From positions 3,224,001-3,288,000 of the forward strand of contig NZ_CP012266.1 in the NCBI RefSeq assembly GCF_001277235.1: a stretch of DNA of 64,000 nt, in the 5' to 3' direction. Below the pieces are notes generated by a model. The model saw only the letters and a program-made list of their open reading frames with translations. It had not been told where the DNA came from and did not search any database. Shown here piece after piece: positions 54,843 through 62,898 of this stretch. The number at the start of each line of letters is the position of its first letter. Within the stretch, counting starts at the first letter, position 1. A program made the translations under genes and the position numbers. The stretch comes from Cronobacter dublinensis subsp. dublinensis LMG 23823 (GTDB taxonomy: Bacteria > Pseudomonadota > Gammaproteobacteria > Enterobacterales > Enterobacteriaceae).

Positions 54843-54868
54843 ATTATACAGAGCGTAACCGATTGCTT
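54843..54868 (-). promoter_or_regulatory. guaBA promoter with PurR-type operator
   Basis: On the minus strand AAGCAATCGGTTACGC (54853-54868) resembles the E. coli guaB PurR site and keeps the GCAA...CGG/TTACGC half-sites. A perfect TATAAT -10 (54843-54848) follows 4 bases downstream, so repressor binding would block polymerase. Confidence 0.8.
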
Positions 54869-54960
54869 CTACATTTTTTTGCGAAAAAAGGTTGCGATCG
54901 CCAGGACGCAGGTTACTATCGACTGAATAACCTGCTGATTTAAAATTTGATCCAGCTCAC

Positions 54961-56334
54961 ATGCCGCTTACTCAGACACCCTCAGTTTTTACCGTCAGCC
55001 GCCTTAACCAGAGCGTTCGTCTGCTGCTTGAGCAGGAGATGGGCCAGGTCTGGATCAGCGGTGAAATCTCCAATTTCAGCCAGCCCGCGTCCGGGCACTG
55101 GTACTTCACGCTCAAAGATGACACCGCCCAGGTGCGCTGCGCGATGTTTCGCAACAGCAACCGGCGGGTCACCTTCCGCCCGCAGCATGGCCAGCAGGTG
55201 CTGGTGCGCGCCAATATCACGCTTTATGAGCCGCGCGGCGACTATCAAATTATCGTCGAAAGCATGCAGCCCGCGGGCGAAGGCCTGCTGCAACAGCGCT
55301 ATGAACAGCTCAAGCAGCAGCTCGCCGCCGAAGGGCTGTTCGACACCACGCTGAAAAAGCCGCTGCCCTCCCCGGCGCGTCAGGTGGGCGTGATCACCTC
55401 GAAAACCGGCGCGGCGCTGCATGATGTGCTGAACGTACTGCGCCGACGCGACCCGTCGCTGCCGGTCATCATCTACCCCACCGCCGTACAGGGCGACGAC
55501 GCGCCCGCGCAGATCGTGCGCGCCATTGAGCTTGCCAACCTGCGTGACGAGTGCGACGTGCTAATCGTCGGGCGCGGCGGCGGCTCGCTGGAAGATTTGT
55601 GGAGTTTTAACGACGAGCGCGTGGCGAGGGCGATTTTCGCGAGCCGCATTCCGGTGGTGAGCGCGGTCGGCCATGAAACCGACGTGACCATCGCGGATTT
55701 CGTCGCTGATCTGCGCGCGCCGACGCCGTCCGCGGCGGCGGAAATCGTCAGCCGCAATCAGCTTGAGCTGCTGCGTCAGGTGCAGGGATTACAGCAGCGT
55801 CTTGAAATGGCGATGGATTACTCGCTGGCCAATCGCCAGCAGCGCTTTACGCGTCTGCACCATCGTCTGGAACAGCAGCACCCGCAGCTGCGCCTCGCCC
55901 GTCAGCAGACACTGCTGATGCGCCTGCGCCAGCGGATGGACAACGCGCTCGACAGCCGTCTGCGTCAGGCGACCCAACGGCAGGCCCGTCTGGCGCAGCG
56001 TCTTAACCAGCAGCAGCCGCTGCCACGCCTGCATCGCGCCTCGGCGCGCATTCAGCAGCTCGAGTATCGGCTCGCCCAGACAGTCTCAGCGCGCCTCAGC
56101 CACACGCGTGAGCGCTTTGGCAACGCCATCACGCATCTGGAGGCCGTGAGCCCGCTGGCGACGCTGGCACGCGGCTACAGCGTCACTACGGCGCCGAATG
56201 GCAACGTGCTGAAGGCGACGAAGCAGGTGCAGCCAGGCGACACGCTGACCACACGGCTGGCGGACGGCTGGGTGGAAAGCGAAGTGCGCCAGATCACGCC
56301 TGCCAAAAAAACGCGCAAAAAGAAAACCGGATAA
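54961..56334 (+). CDS. xseA: XseA, exonuclease VII large subunit
   Basis: 457 residues (E. coli 456). An OB-fold at 1-105 (VWISGEISNFSQPASGHWYFTLKDD) and the catalytic domain with ARQVGVITSKTGAALHDVLNVLRRRDP near 140, DVLIVGRGGGSLEDLWSFNDE near 203 and VSAVGHETDVTIADFVADLRAPTPSAAAE near 240. A long coiled-coil region follows (about 270-410), rich in Gln and Arg. With XseB it degrades single-stranded DNA from both ends. Divergent from guaB; the accessory protease pair follows. Confidence 0.96.
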   Translation: MPLTQTPSVFTVSRLNQSVRLLLEQEMGQVWISGEISNFSQPASGHWYFTLKDDTAQVRCAMFRNSNRRVTFRPQHGQQVLVRANITLYEPRGDYQIIVESMQPAGEGLLQQRYEQLKQQLAAEGLFDTTLKKPLPSPARQVGVITSKTGAALHDVLNVLRRRDPSLPVIIYPTAVQGDDAPAQIVRAIELANLRDECDVLIVGRGGGSLEDLWSFNDERVARAIFASRIPVVSAVGHETDVTIADFVADLRAPTPSAAAEIVSRNQLELLRQVQGLQQRLEMAMDYSLANRQQRFTRLHHRLEQQHPQLRLARQQTLLMRLRQRMDNALDSRLRQATQRQARLAQRLNQQQPLPRLHRASARIQQLEYRLAQTVSARLSHTRERFGNAITHLEAVSPLATLARGYSVTTAPNGNVLKATKQVQPGDTLTTRLADGWVESEVRQITPAKKTRKKKTG

Positions 56335-56416
56335 GCCTCAGGGGCAATCAGCGGGTCACGAACTATACTGCAAGTGTTGGTTTTTTCAACGGCACTTGCC
56401 GTGTAAGGAGACCCTA

Positions 56417-57442
56417 ATGAACCAGTCACGTTATCCAACCGTTATTCCCCCGTACATCCTGCGTCGCATTATCGACAATGGCTCAGCCCCCCAGCAGCAG
56501 AAAGCGCGCCAGACCCTCACCCATGTTCAGACGCTGATGGCCCATCAGCACAAAGAGGCCGCTGCCGCGCATGTCGCCGCCAAAGGCAAACTGGAGCGCG
56601 ATATCTATGACGCCCAGAACCGCGAAGCGCTGCCAGGCGAGCTCGTGCGCCGCGAAGGCGCACCATCCAACGGCGATGTCGCCGTGGACGAAGCCTACGA
56701 CTATCTGGGCGTTACGCACGATTTCTTCTGGAAAGCGTATCAGCGCGACTCGCTGGACAACAAAGGCCTCGTGCTCAGCGGCACGGTGCATTACGGGCGT
56801 GAATACCAGAACGCCTTCTGGAACGGCCAGCAGATGGTGTTCGGCGATGGCGACGGCGAAATCTTCAACCGCTTTACCATCGCCATTGACGTGGTGGGGC
56901 ATGAGCTGAGCCACGGCGTGACGGAAACCGAAGCGGGACTTATCTACTTCGAGCAGGCGGGCGCGCTTAATGAATCGCTCTCCGATGTCTTCGGCTCGCT
57001 GGTGAAGCAGTACCATCGCCAGCAGACGGCGGATCAGGCGGACTGGATCATCGGCGAAGGGCTGCTTGCGCAAGGCATTAACGGCATCGGTTTGCGGTCG
57101 ATGTCAGCGCCCGGCACGGCCTATGACGACCCGCTGCTGGGTAAAGATCCGCAGCCCGGCCATATGGATGATTTTGTAAAAACCCGCGAAGACAACGGCG
57201 GCGTACACATCAACTCCGGCATTCCGAACCGCGCGTTTTACCTGGCGGCGACCGCTATTGGCGGTTACGCCTGGGAAAAAGCGGGCTATGCCTGGTATGA
57301 CACCGTGTGTGACCGCTCACTTTCTCAGAACGCCGATTTCGCGAGTTTCGCGAAGCTGACCATTGAGCATGGCCGTAAACGCTCCGGCGACAGCGTGGCG
57401 CAGGCTATCGAACAGGCGTGGAAAACCACAGGAGTGTTGTGA
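56417..57442 (+). CDS. zpx: Protealysin-type M4 zinc metalloprotease
   Basis: 341 residues. A thermolysin-family protease of the short-propeptide protealysin type. Residues 1-50 form the propeptide with the PPYILRRI motif. Zinc ligands and base: H162, E163, H166 in VVGHELSHGVTE and E186 in NESLSDVFGS. HMDDF and GGVHINSGIPNRAFYLAA complete the C-terminal lobe. There is no signal peptide, as in Serratia protealysin. AAGGAG precedes the ATG at 56417. The name zpx follows the Cronobacter metalloprotease gene of the same length and is probable, not proven. An inhibitor gene is coupled downstream. Confidence 0.9.
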   Translation: MNQSRYPTVIPPYILRRIIDNGSAPQQQKARQTLTHVQTLMAHQHKEAAAAHVAAKGKLERDIYDAQNREALPGELVRREGAPSNGDVAVDEAYDYLGVTHDFFWKAYQRDSLDNKGLVLSGTVHYGREYQNAFWNGQQMVFGDGDGEIFNRFTIAIDVVGHELSHGVTETEAGLIYFEQAGALNESLSDVFGSLVKQYHRQQTADQADWIIGEGLLAQGINGIGLRSMSAPGTAYDDPLLGKDPQPGHMDDFVKTREDNGGVHINSGIPNRAFYLAATAIGGYAWEKAGYAWYDTVCDRSLSQNADFASFAKLTIEHGRKRSGDSVAQAIEQAWKTTGVL

Positions 57443-57792
57443 TGGATTTGCCAGATCTGACGGATGACGCCGTCGTAGAGCTGGCGCGTGAAGGCGGCGT
57501 GGCGTACATGCCACGCCTGGCCGGTCAGCGGCGCATCGCCGTCGCTGAACTGAACGCCGAACAGCGCCAGCGGCTTATCGATATTCTGCATCAGGCGCTG
57601 CCGCAGGCCTCTCCGCCAGGGCAGCCCGATTCGCCAGGGCGCGGCGACCAGCGCTATTTCCGCATCCAGATCCTCTGGACGCAGCACAATCAGGCCGGTT
57701 ATGCCGACATCGTACTTCTGGTGCCGGAAAACGCCGCGCCGGAAGGGCTGCGCGAGCTCTGGAAGCGTGGCGAAGGCTGTATCTGCGACTAG
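57442..57792 (+). CDS. Emfourin-type protealysin inhibitor
   Basis: 116 residues. Its place directly after a protealysin-type gene, with a one-base TGATG overlap, matches emfourin (M4in), the proteinaceous inhibitor of Serratia protealysin. The sequence fits: MDLPDLTDDAVVELAREGGVAYMPRL at the start, a Pro/Gly-rich middle (QASPPGQPDSPGRG), then RYFRIQILWTQHNQAGYADIVLLVPENAAPEGLRELWKRGEG. It has no signal peptide. It probably binds and silences the protease in the cytoplasm. It ends on a CTAG shared with the convergent yfgJ stop. Confidence 0.82.
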   Translation: MDLPDLTDDAVVELAREGGVAYMPRLAGQRRIAVAELNAEQRQRLIDILHQALPQASPPGQPDSPGRGDQRYFRIQILWTQHNQAGYADIVLLVPENAAPEGLRELWKRGEGCICD

Positions 57793-58010
57793 TGCGCCTG
57801 GAGCGTGAAATCGACGCGTTTTTTCGAAATCAGCCCGTGGCCGTTACGGCAGAAATAGTCCACCGCGCCGCATGCTTTCAGCACTTCCAGTGGCTGATGG
57901 CATTCAGGGCAGCGTGCTTCAACCTGATAATCCTGATGACAGGTGGCGCAGTGCGCGCCGCGCTCGCTCGGCTCAAGCGGGTTTTGACAGTTCGGACAAT
58001 GTAATTCCAC
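57789..58010 (-). CDS. yfgJ: YfgJ, zinc-ribbon protein
   Basis: 73 residues (E. coli 71). Four CxxC-like pairs: CPNCQNP, CATCHQD, CPECHQP, and a last pair in ACGAVDYFCRNGHG; a double zinc ribbon is likely. Function unknown. It lies 50 bases after... der reads into it in the same orientation only past a hairpin at 58033-58055, meaning yfgJ is the gene downstream of der. Its stop overlaps that of the convergent inhibitor gene by four bases. Confidence 0.92.
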   Translation of the reverse strand: MELHCPNCQNPLEPSERGAHCATCHQDYQVEARCPECHQPLEVLKACGAVDYFCRNGHGLISKKRVDFTLQAH

Positions 58011-58032
58011 GCGTTACCTCCTTAAAAACAGA

Positions 58033-58055
58033 GCGGGAGTCATCATGACTCCCGC
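58033..58055 (-). terminator. Intrinsic terminator after der
   Basis: On the minus strand GCGGGAGTCA, loop TGA, TGACTCCCGC, then TCTGTTTTT. A 10-base perfect stem with a late T run, between der and yfgJ. Confidence 0.85.
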
Positions 58056-58060
58056 TTCGG

Positions 58061-59542
58061 TTATTTACTTTTCTTGATGTGCTTAATCAGGCGTTTACGC
58101 TTACGCAGCTGGTTTGGCGTCAGCGTGTTGCGCTTGTTCGCGAACGGGTTCGCGCCTTCCTTGAACTGAATACGAATAGGCGTGCCCATGACGTCCAGCG
58201 ATTTACGGAAGTAGTTCATCAGATAGCGCTTGTAGGAATCCGGCAGGTCTTTTACCTGAGTGCCGTGGATGACCACAATCGGCGGGTTATAACCGCCCGC
58301 ATGCGCATATTTCATCTTCACGCGGCGACCGCGCACCATCGGCGGCTGGTGATCTTCTTCCGCCATCTTCATGATGCGGGTCAACAGCGCGGTGCTGACG
58401 CGGCGCGTGGAGCTATCATAGGCTTCACGGATCGATTCAAACAGGTTGCCAACGCCGCTGCCGTGCAGCGCGGAGATGAAGTGTACGCGGGCGAAATCGA
58501 TAAAGCCGAGACGGTAATCCAGCGTCTCTTTGACTTCGTCCTTCACTTCCTGGCTGAGACCGTCCCACTTGTTGACGACAATTACCAGCGAGCGGCCGCT
58601 GTTAAGGATAAAGCCCAGCAGCGAGAGGTCCTGATCGGAAATGCCTTCGCGCGCGTCAATCACCAGCAGCACCACGTTGGCGTCTTCGATAGCCTGCAGC
58701 GTTTTGATGACCGAGAATTTCTCTACGACATCGGTAATTTTGCCGCGCTTACGCACGCCCGCGGTGTCGATGAGGACGAACTCGCGCCCGTCGCGCTCCA
58801 TCGGGATGTAGATGCTGTCACGGGTGGTGCCCGGCATGTCGAAAACCACCACGCGGTCTTCGCCGAGAATACGGTTGGTAAGCGTTGACTTACCAACGTT
58901 CGGACGCCCGACGATAGCCAGTTTAATCGGCAGATCCTGCGGATTGAAGTCGTCTTCTTCCTCTTCTTCCGGGATTTCGCCGTTCTGCTCGGCTTCAAAC
59001 TGCGCCCAGTATTCGGCTTCTTCGTCCACTTCTTCCCGGGGATCGATATCGTCCATCCACGGTACCAGCACATGTTCCAGCAGCGAGGTCACGCCACGGC
59101 CATGAGAAGCGGCAATCGGATGAATTTCACCAAGACCGAGCGAGTAGAAATCCGCAACCGCCTGATCCGGGTCGAGACCGTCGGTTTTGTTGGCGACCAG
59201 GAACGTCGGCTTCTGGCGGCTGCGCAGATGCTGGGCGATAGCCTCATCCGCCGGCATCAGGCCCGCGCGGGCGTCGACCATGAAAAGCACCACGTCGGCT
59301 TCTTCAATCGCCAACAGCGACTGTTCCGCCATGCGGGTTTCCACCCCTTCTTCCGCGCCGTCGATACCGCCGGTATCGATGCAGATAAATTCACGTCCTT
59401 CTACTTCGGCACGACCATATTTGCGGTCACGCGTCAGCCCCGGGAAATCCGCTACCAGCGCATCCCGGGTGCGGGTTAAACGGTTGAACAACGTGGATTT
59501 TCCGACGTTAGGGCGCCCGACCAGCGCGACCACAGGTATCAT
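58061..59542 (-). CDS. der: Der (EngA), double-domain ribosome-assembly GTPase
   Basis: 493 residues (E. coli 490). Two tandem G domains: GRPNVGKSTLFNRLTR at residue 8 with NKTD near 118, and GRPNVGKSTLTNRILG near 210 with NKWD near 320, joined by an acidic linker (EEVDEEAEYW, PEEEEEDDFN). The C-terminal KH-like domain ends in a basic tail (RKRKRLIKHIKKSK). It is needed for 50S subunit maturation. It follows bamB, with a hairpin between. Confidence 0.97.
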   Translation of the reverse strand: MIPVVALVGRPNVGKSTLFNRLTRTRDALVADFPGLTRDRKYGRAEVEGREFICIDTGGIDGAEEGVETRMAEQSLLAIEEADVVLFMVDARAGLMPADEAIAQHLRSRQKPTFLVANKTDGLDPDQAVADFYSLGLGEIHPIAASHGRGVTSLLEHVLVPWMDDIDPREEVDEEAEYWAQFEAEQNGEIPEEEEEDDFNPQDLPIKLAIVGRPNVGKSTLTNRILGEDRVVVFDMPGTTRDSIYIPMERDGREFVLIDTAGVRKRGKITDVVEKFSVIKTLQAIEDANVVLLVIDAREGISDQDLSLLGFILNSGRSLVIVVNKWDGLSQEVKDEVKETLDYRLGFIDFARVHFISALHGSGVGNLFESIREAYDSSTRRVSTALLTRIMKMAEEDHQPPMVRGRRVKMKYAHAGGYNPPIVVIHGTQVKDLPDSYKRYLMNYFRKSLDVMGTPIRIQFKEGANPFANKRNTLTPNQLRKRKRLIKHIKKSK

Positions 59543-59609
59543 TGTTAAAGCCTCATTACTGATAAATCATTATTAAACCCGCCGCAAAGCGCGGGCTTCA
59601 GAAAACAGG

Positions 59610-59641
59610 AAACGGCCCCTGCGATAATCAGGAGCCGTTTT
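59610..59641 (-). terminator. Hairpin between bamB and der
   Basis: On the minus strand AAACGGCTCCTG, loop ATTATCG, CAGGGGCCGTTT: one mismatch in the stem and a short T run. It may attenuate read-through from bamB into der. Confidence 0.7.
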
Positions 59642-59661
59642 AGCTGTGCTACGCCTGTCTG

Positions 59662-60843
59662 TTAACGCGTGATCGCGTAGAGCGTGCCGTCTTTGGCCTG
59701 GATAAGGATCTTGTTATCCGCCACGACAGGCTCGGTCTGGAAGCCGGAGCTGTCCACTTTTTGCTGCGCCACAAAGCGGCCGTTATCGGTATCCATCCAG
59801 TGCAGGTAGCCTTCGCTGTCGCCTACGACCAGTGATCCATTATAGAGCACCGGCGTGGTGAGGTTACGGTGCAGCAGCTGCGTCTGTGTCCAGAGCGTGA
59901 CGCCGCCTTCCACATTCAGCGCCAGCACGTTGTCGCTCTGGTCAACCAGGAAGATACGCCCGCCGTCGACGATGAAATCATTCACCGAGCCCAGCTCGCG
60001 TTTCCACATAATCTGACCGGAGCGCAGATCCAGCGCAGTCAGATTGCCGTTATACGCCAGCGCGTACACGACGCCGTTAACGATAACCGGCGTGGTATCG
60101 ACATCGCTCAGACGATCGATTTCTGTCGCGCCCGTCGCCTGCGAAATGCGCTGCTGCCAGATCATCTGGCCGCGCTGCATCAACACCGCGCTGACGCGGC
60201 CGTTATCGCCGCCGACAATTGCGGCGCCAAAGGCGGACGCCGGTGCGGATTCACCGCGCAGCGAGAGCGACGGCATATCCAGGTTTACAGTCCATTTGAT
60301 AGCGCCGTCGCTTTCATTCAGCGCCTGCAGCATGCCGTTGCTGGTATGAATCAGCACCAGGCCATCGCTGACGACCGGACGGGAGAGCGCTTCGCCCGCC
60401 ACTTTGGTCTGCCATGCGACAGAGCCGTCAGACGTATTAAGCGCATAGACCTGCGCCTTTTCGCTGCCCACGTAGACATGCGCGCCAGCGGCGGTCACGC
60501 CACCCGACAGCAGCGCCGGACGGTTACGGGAGAAAAAGCCGGTTTTCTCAGAGAGATCGACGCTCCAGACTTCCTTGCCGTCCTGCGAATTAACGGCTTT
60601 CACGGTGCCGCGACGGTCTGCCGCGTAAACGGTGCCATCAAGGAATGCAGGGTGCAGGTTGGAGTAAAAATCGCCAATCCCGCTGCCTACGGAGGTGTCC
60701 CAGGCGACTTCCGGTGCAAACTGGTTTTCAACGGTCGGCAGCGGCGACATTTTCACCACGTCTTCTTCACCGCTAAACAGTGAGCAACCGCTTAACAGCG
60801 TGACGGAAAGCATCGCTGGCAGAACTAATTTACGCAATTGCAT
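59662..60843 (-). CDS. bamB: BamB, outer-membrane assembly lipoprotein
   Basis: 393 residues (E. coli 392). Lipoprotein signal with lipobox LLSGC at residues 16-20; Ser at +2 directs it to the outer membrane. The mature part is an eight-bladed PQQ-type beta-propeller with repeated GxVYAxDxxxGxxxW blades (TVYAADRRGTVKAVNSQDGKEVW, VYALNTSDGSVAW). It helps deliver or fold substrates on BamA. Ten bases after yfgM. Confidence 0.96.
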   Translation of the reverse strand: MQLRKLVLPAMLSVTLLSGCSLFSGEEDVVKMSPLPTVENQFAPEVAWDTSVGSGIGDFYSNLHPAFLDGTVYAADRRGTVKAVNSQDGKEVWSVDLSEKTGFFSRNRPALLSGGVTAAGAHVYVGSEKAQVYALNTSDGSVAWQTKVAGEALSRPVVSDGLVLIHTSNGMLQALNESDGAIKWTVNLDMPSLSLRGESAPASAFGAAIVGGDNGRVSAVLMQRGQMIWQQRISQATGATEIDRLSDVDTTPVIVNGVVYALAYNGNLTALDLRSGQIMWKRELGSVNDFIVDGGRIFLVDQSDNVLALNVEGGVTLWTQTQLLHRNLTTPVLYNGSLVVGDSEGYLHWMDTDNGRFVAQQKVDSSGFQTEPVVADNKILIQAKDGTLYAITR

Positions 60844-60853
60844 CGGGTCCCTC

Positions 60854-61474
60854 TCAGATGGACAAGTTATTGATTTTCATCTGCATCATATCGCCAAGCG
60901 CCGGAGAGTTTTTATCATTCACTCCTTTGCTCCAGGCATCACGCGCGCCCTGTTTATCGCCTTTACTCAGCAGCGCGTCACCGCGCAGATCGGCCACCAT
61001 TGCCGACCAGTTTTCGCCTTTCACGCCGTCCAGGGTTTTCAGTGCGGCATCCGCCTGTTTCTGCTGGATCTGAATGCGCGCTAAGCGCAGGTTCATCAGC
61101 GAGCGCAGATTCTCGTCCTTCGCGTTCTCAATGCCCTGCTGCAACTGCTGCGCGGCTTTGTTGAGATCGTTTTTATCCACATAACGCTGCGCCAGTTCAA
61201 GCGAGGCCAGCGCGCCGTAGCTGTTCTGGTTCTGGGCGACGAACTGCTCCGCCGCGCTCAGAGTTTTCGGATCGTCTGCGCGGACATCCGTCATGACATT
61301 CTGATAGTGCAGCGACGTTTCGCGAGCGGAATCGACCTGCGAGCCGTTCCAGAAACGCCAGCCGACCAGCGCGCCAATCCCTAATACCACACCCACCGCC
61401 AGCGCTTTGCCGTTTTCAGCAAAGAAACGCTTTACCGCGTCGAGCTGCTCGTTTTCGTTCTCGTAAATTTCCAC
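60854..61474 (-). CDS. yfgM: YfgM, SecYEG-associated TPR protein
   Basis: 206 residues, the E. coli length. A short cytoplasmic N-terminus (MEIYENENEQLDAVKRFFAENGK), one membrane span at about 25-43 (ALAVGVVLGIGALVGWRFW), and a periplasmic TPR domain. E. coli YfgM contacts SecYEG and the chaperone PpiD, and links to the Rcs stress response. It lies between hisS and bamB, as in E. coli. Confidence 0.95.
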   Translation of the reverse strand: MEIYENENEQLDAVKRFFAENGKALAVGVVLGIGALVGWRFWNGSQVDSARETSLHYQNVMTDVRADDPKTLSAAEQFVAQNQNSYGALASLELAQRYVDKNDLNKAAQQLQQGIENAKDENLRSLMNLRLARIQIQQKQADAALKTLDGVKGENWSAMVADLRGDALLSKGDKQGARDAWSKGVNDKNSPALGDMMQMKINNLSI

Positions 61475-61509
61475 GCAGTCCTTCTCCTTAACGAAATGTC
61501 GCCGGGAAA

Positions 61510-62784
61510 TCAGCCCAGCAGCGTTTGCAGATGCGCGGCCAGTTCGCTTTGCGCGAGCGCCTGTTGCTCACCTGAACGCAAATCTTTCACCACAACCTGA
61601 CGGTTGGCGACTTCATCCTCGCCCAGAACCAGCGCGATACGCGCGCCCCATTTGTCTGCGCGGGCGAACTGCTTCTTGAAGTTGCCGCCGCCGTAGTTGG
61701 TCATCAGCTTGCAGCCCGGCAGCGCGTCACGCACACGCTCGGCCAGCTGCATTGCCGCCGACTGCGCGCCGTTGCCGGACGCAATCAGGTATATATCGAC
61801 AACAGGATCCGCCGTAAATTCCGGATTTACCGCCTGAACCAGTAAAACGAGGCGCTCAAGGCCCATCGCAAAGCCCACCGCCGGGGTGGCGCGACCGCCT
61901 AACTGCTCCACCAGACCGTCGTAACGGCCACCCGCGCAGACCGTGCCCTGCGAGCCGAGGCTCGTCGTGACCCACTCAAACACGGTGCGGTTGTAGTAGT
62001 CGAGGCCGCGCACGAGGCGCTGATTGACGGTGTAAGCGATACCGGCGTCGTCAAGGAAAGCGCACAGGCCGGCGAAGTGCTCGCGGGAGTCTTCATCCAG
62101 GTAATCGCCCAGCATCGGCGCGTCGTTTAGCAGCGCCTGCACGTCCGGGTTTTTGGAATCCAGCACGCGCAGCGGGTTCGAATACATACGGCGTTTGCAG
62201 TCTTCATCAAGCTTATCGATGTGCTGCTCAAGGAACGCGATCAACGCGTCGCGATAGTTCGCGCGCGCTTCCAGAGAGCCGATAGAGTTCAGCTCCAGTG
62301 AAACATGCTCAGCGATGCCCAGCGCACGCCACCAGCGCGCGGTTAGCATAATCAGCTCCGCGTCGATATCCGGGCCCTGCAGGCCAAAGACCTCGGCACC
62401 AAGCTGGTGGAACTGACGATAGCGCCCTTTCTGCGGACGTTCGTGACGGAACATCGGGCCGATGTACCACAAGCGCTGTTCCTGATTGTACAGCAGACCA
62501 TGTTCGATGCCGGCGCGCACGCAGCCCGCGGTGCCCTCAGGACGCAGCGTCAGGCTGTCGCCATTGCGGTCCTCAAAGGTATACATCTCTTTTTCAACCA
62601 CGTCGGTCACTTCACCGATAGCGCGTTTGAACAACGGGGTCTGCTCTACAATCGGCAAACGGATTTCGCTGTAACCGTAGCTGCCGAGCACCTGCTTGAG
62701 TGTGCCTTCAATGCGCTGCCAGATGGCGGTATCGCCCGGCAGGTAATCGTTCATGCCGCGGATGGCTTGAATGTTTTTTGCCAC
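61510..62784 (-). CDS. hisS: HisS, histidyl-tRNA synthetase
   Basis: 424 residues with a GTG start, as in E. coli. Class II motif 2 is WYIGPMFRHERPQKGRYRQFHQLG near residues 107-125, histidine-specific LVRGLDYYNRTVFEW near 258, and motif 3 in AVGFAMGLERLVLL near 305; the C-terminal domain binds the anticodon. It charges tRNA-His. Downstream in the same direction are yfgM and bamB. Confidence 0.97.
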   Translation of the reverse strand: MAKNIQAIRGMNDYLPGDTAIWQRIEGTLKQVLGSYGYSEIRLPIVEQTPLFKRAIGEVTDVVEKEMYTFEDRNGDSLTLRPEGTAGCVRAGIEHGLLYNQEQRLWYIGPMFRHERPQKGRYRQFHQLGAEVFGLQGPDIDAELIMLTARWWRALGIAEHVSLELNSIGSLEARANYRDALIAFLEQHIDKLDEDCKRRMYSNPLRVLDSKNPDVQALLNDAPMLGDYLDEDSREHFAGLCAFLDDAGIAYTVNQRLVRGLDYYNRTVFEWVTTSLGSQGTVCAGGRYDGLVEQLGGRATPAVGFAMGLERLVLLVQAVNPEFTADPVVDIYLIASGNGAQSAAMQLAERVRDALPGCKLMTNYGGGNFKKQFARADKWGARIALVLGEDEVANRQVVVKDLRSGEQQALAQSELAAHLQTLLG

Positions 62785-62898
62785 GTTTATTCTCTTTTTC
62801 TATACAAAAAATGAACCCGAAACAGACCGCTCCGGTGTGGCTGGGGCGGTTTGCGGGTTCAATCATACACGGGAAGCACGCCGCTTCCCACGTTTGCG
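62785..62898 (-). ncRNA. sroE: Probable SroE RNA between ispG and hisS
   Basis: E. coli and Salmonella have the small RNA SroE in exactly this gap and orientation. Here the 114-base gap holds a long imperfect stem: GAACCCG (62813-62819) pairs with CGGGTTC (62854-62860), and inner GACCGC pairs with GCGGTTT-type sequence. A T-rich stretch follows on the minus strand. Identification rests on place and structure; no alignment could be run. Confidence 0.5.
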
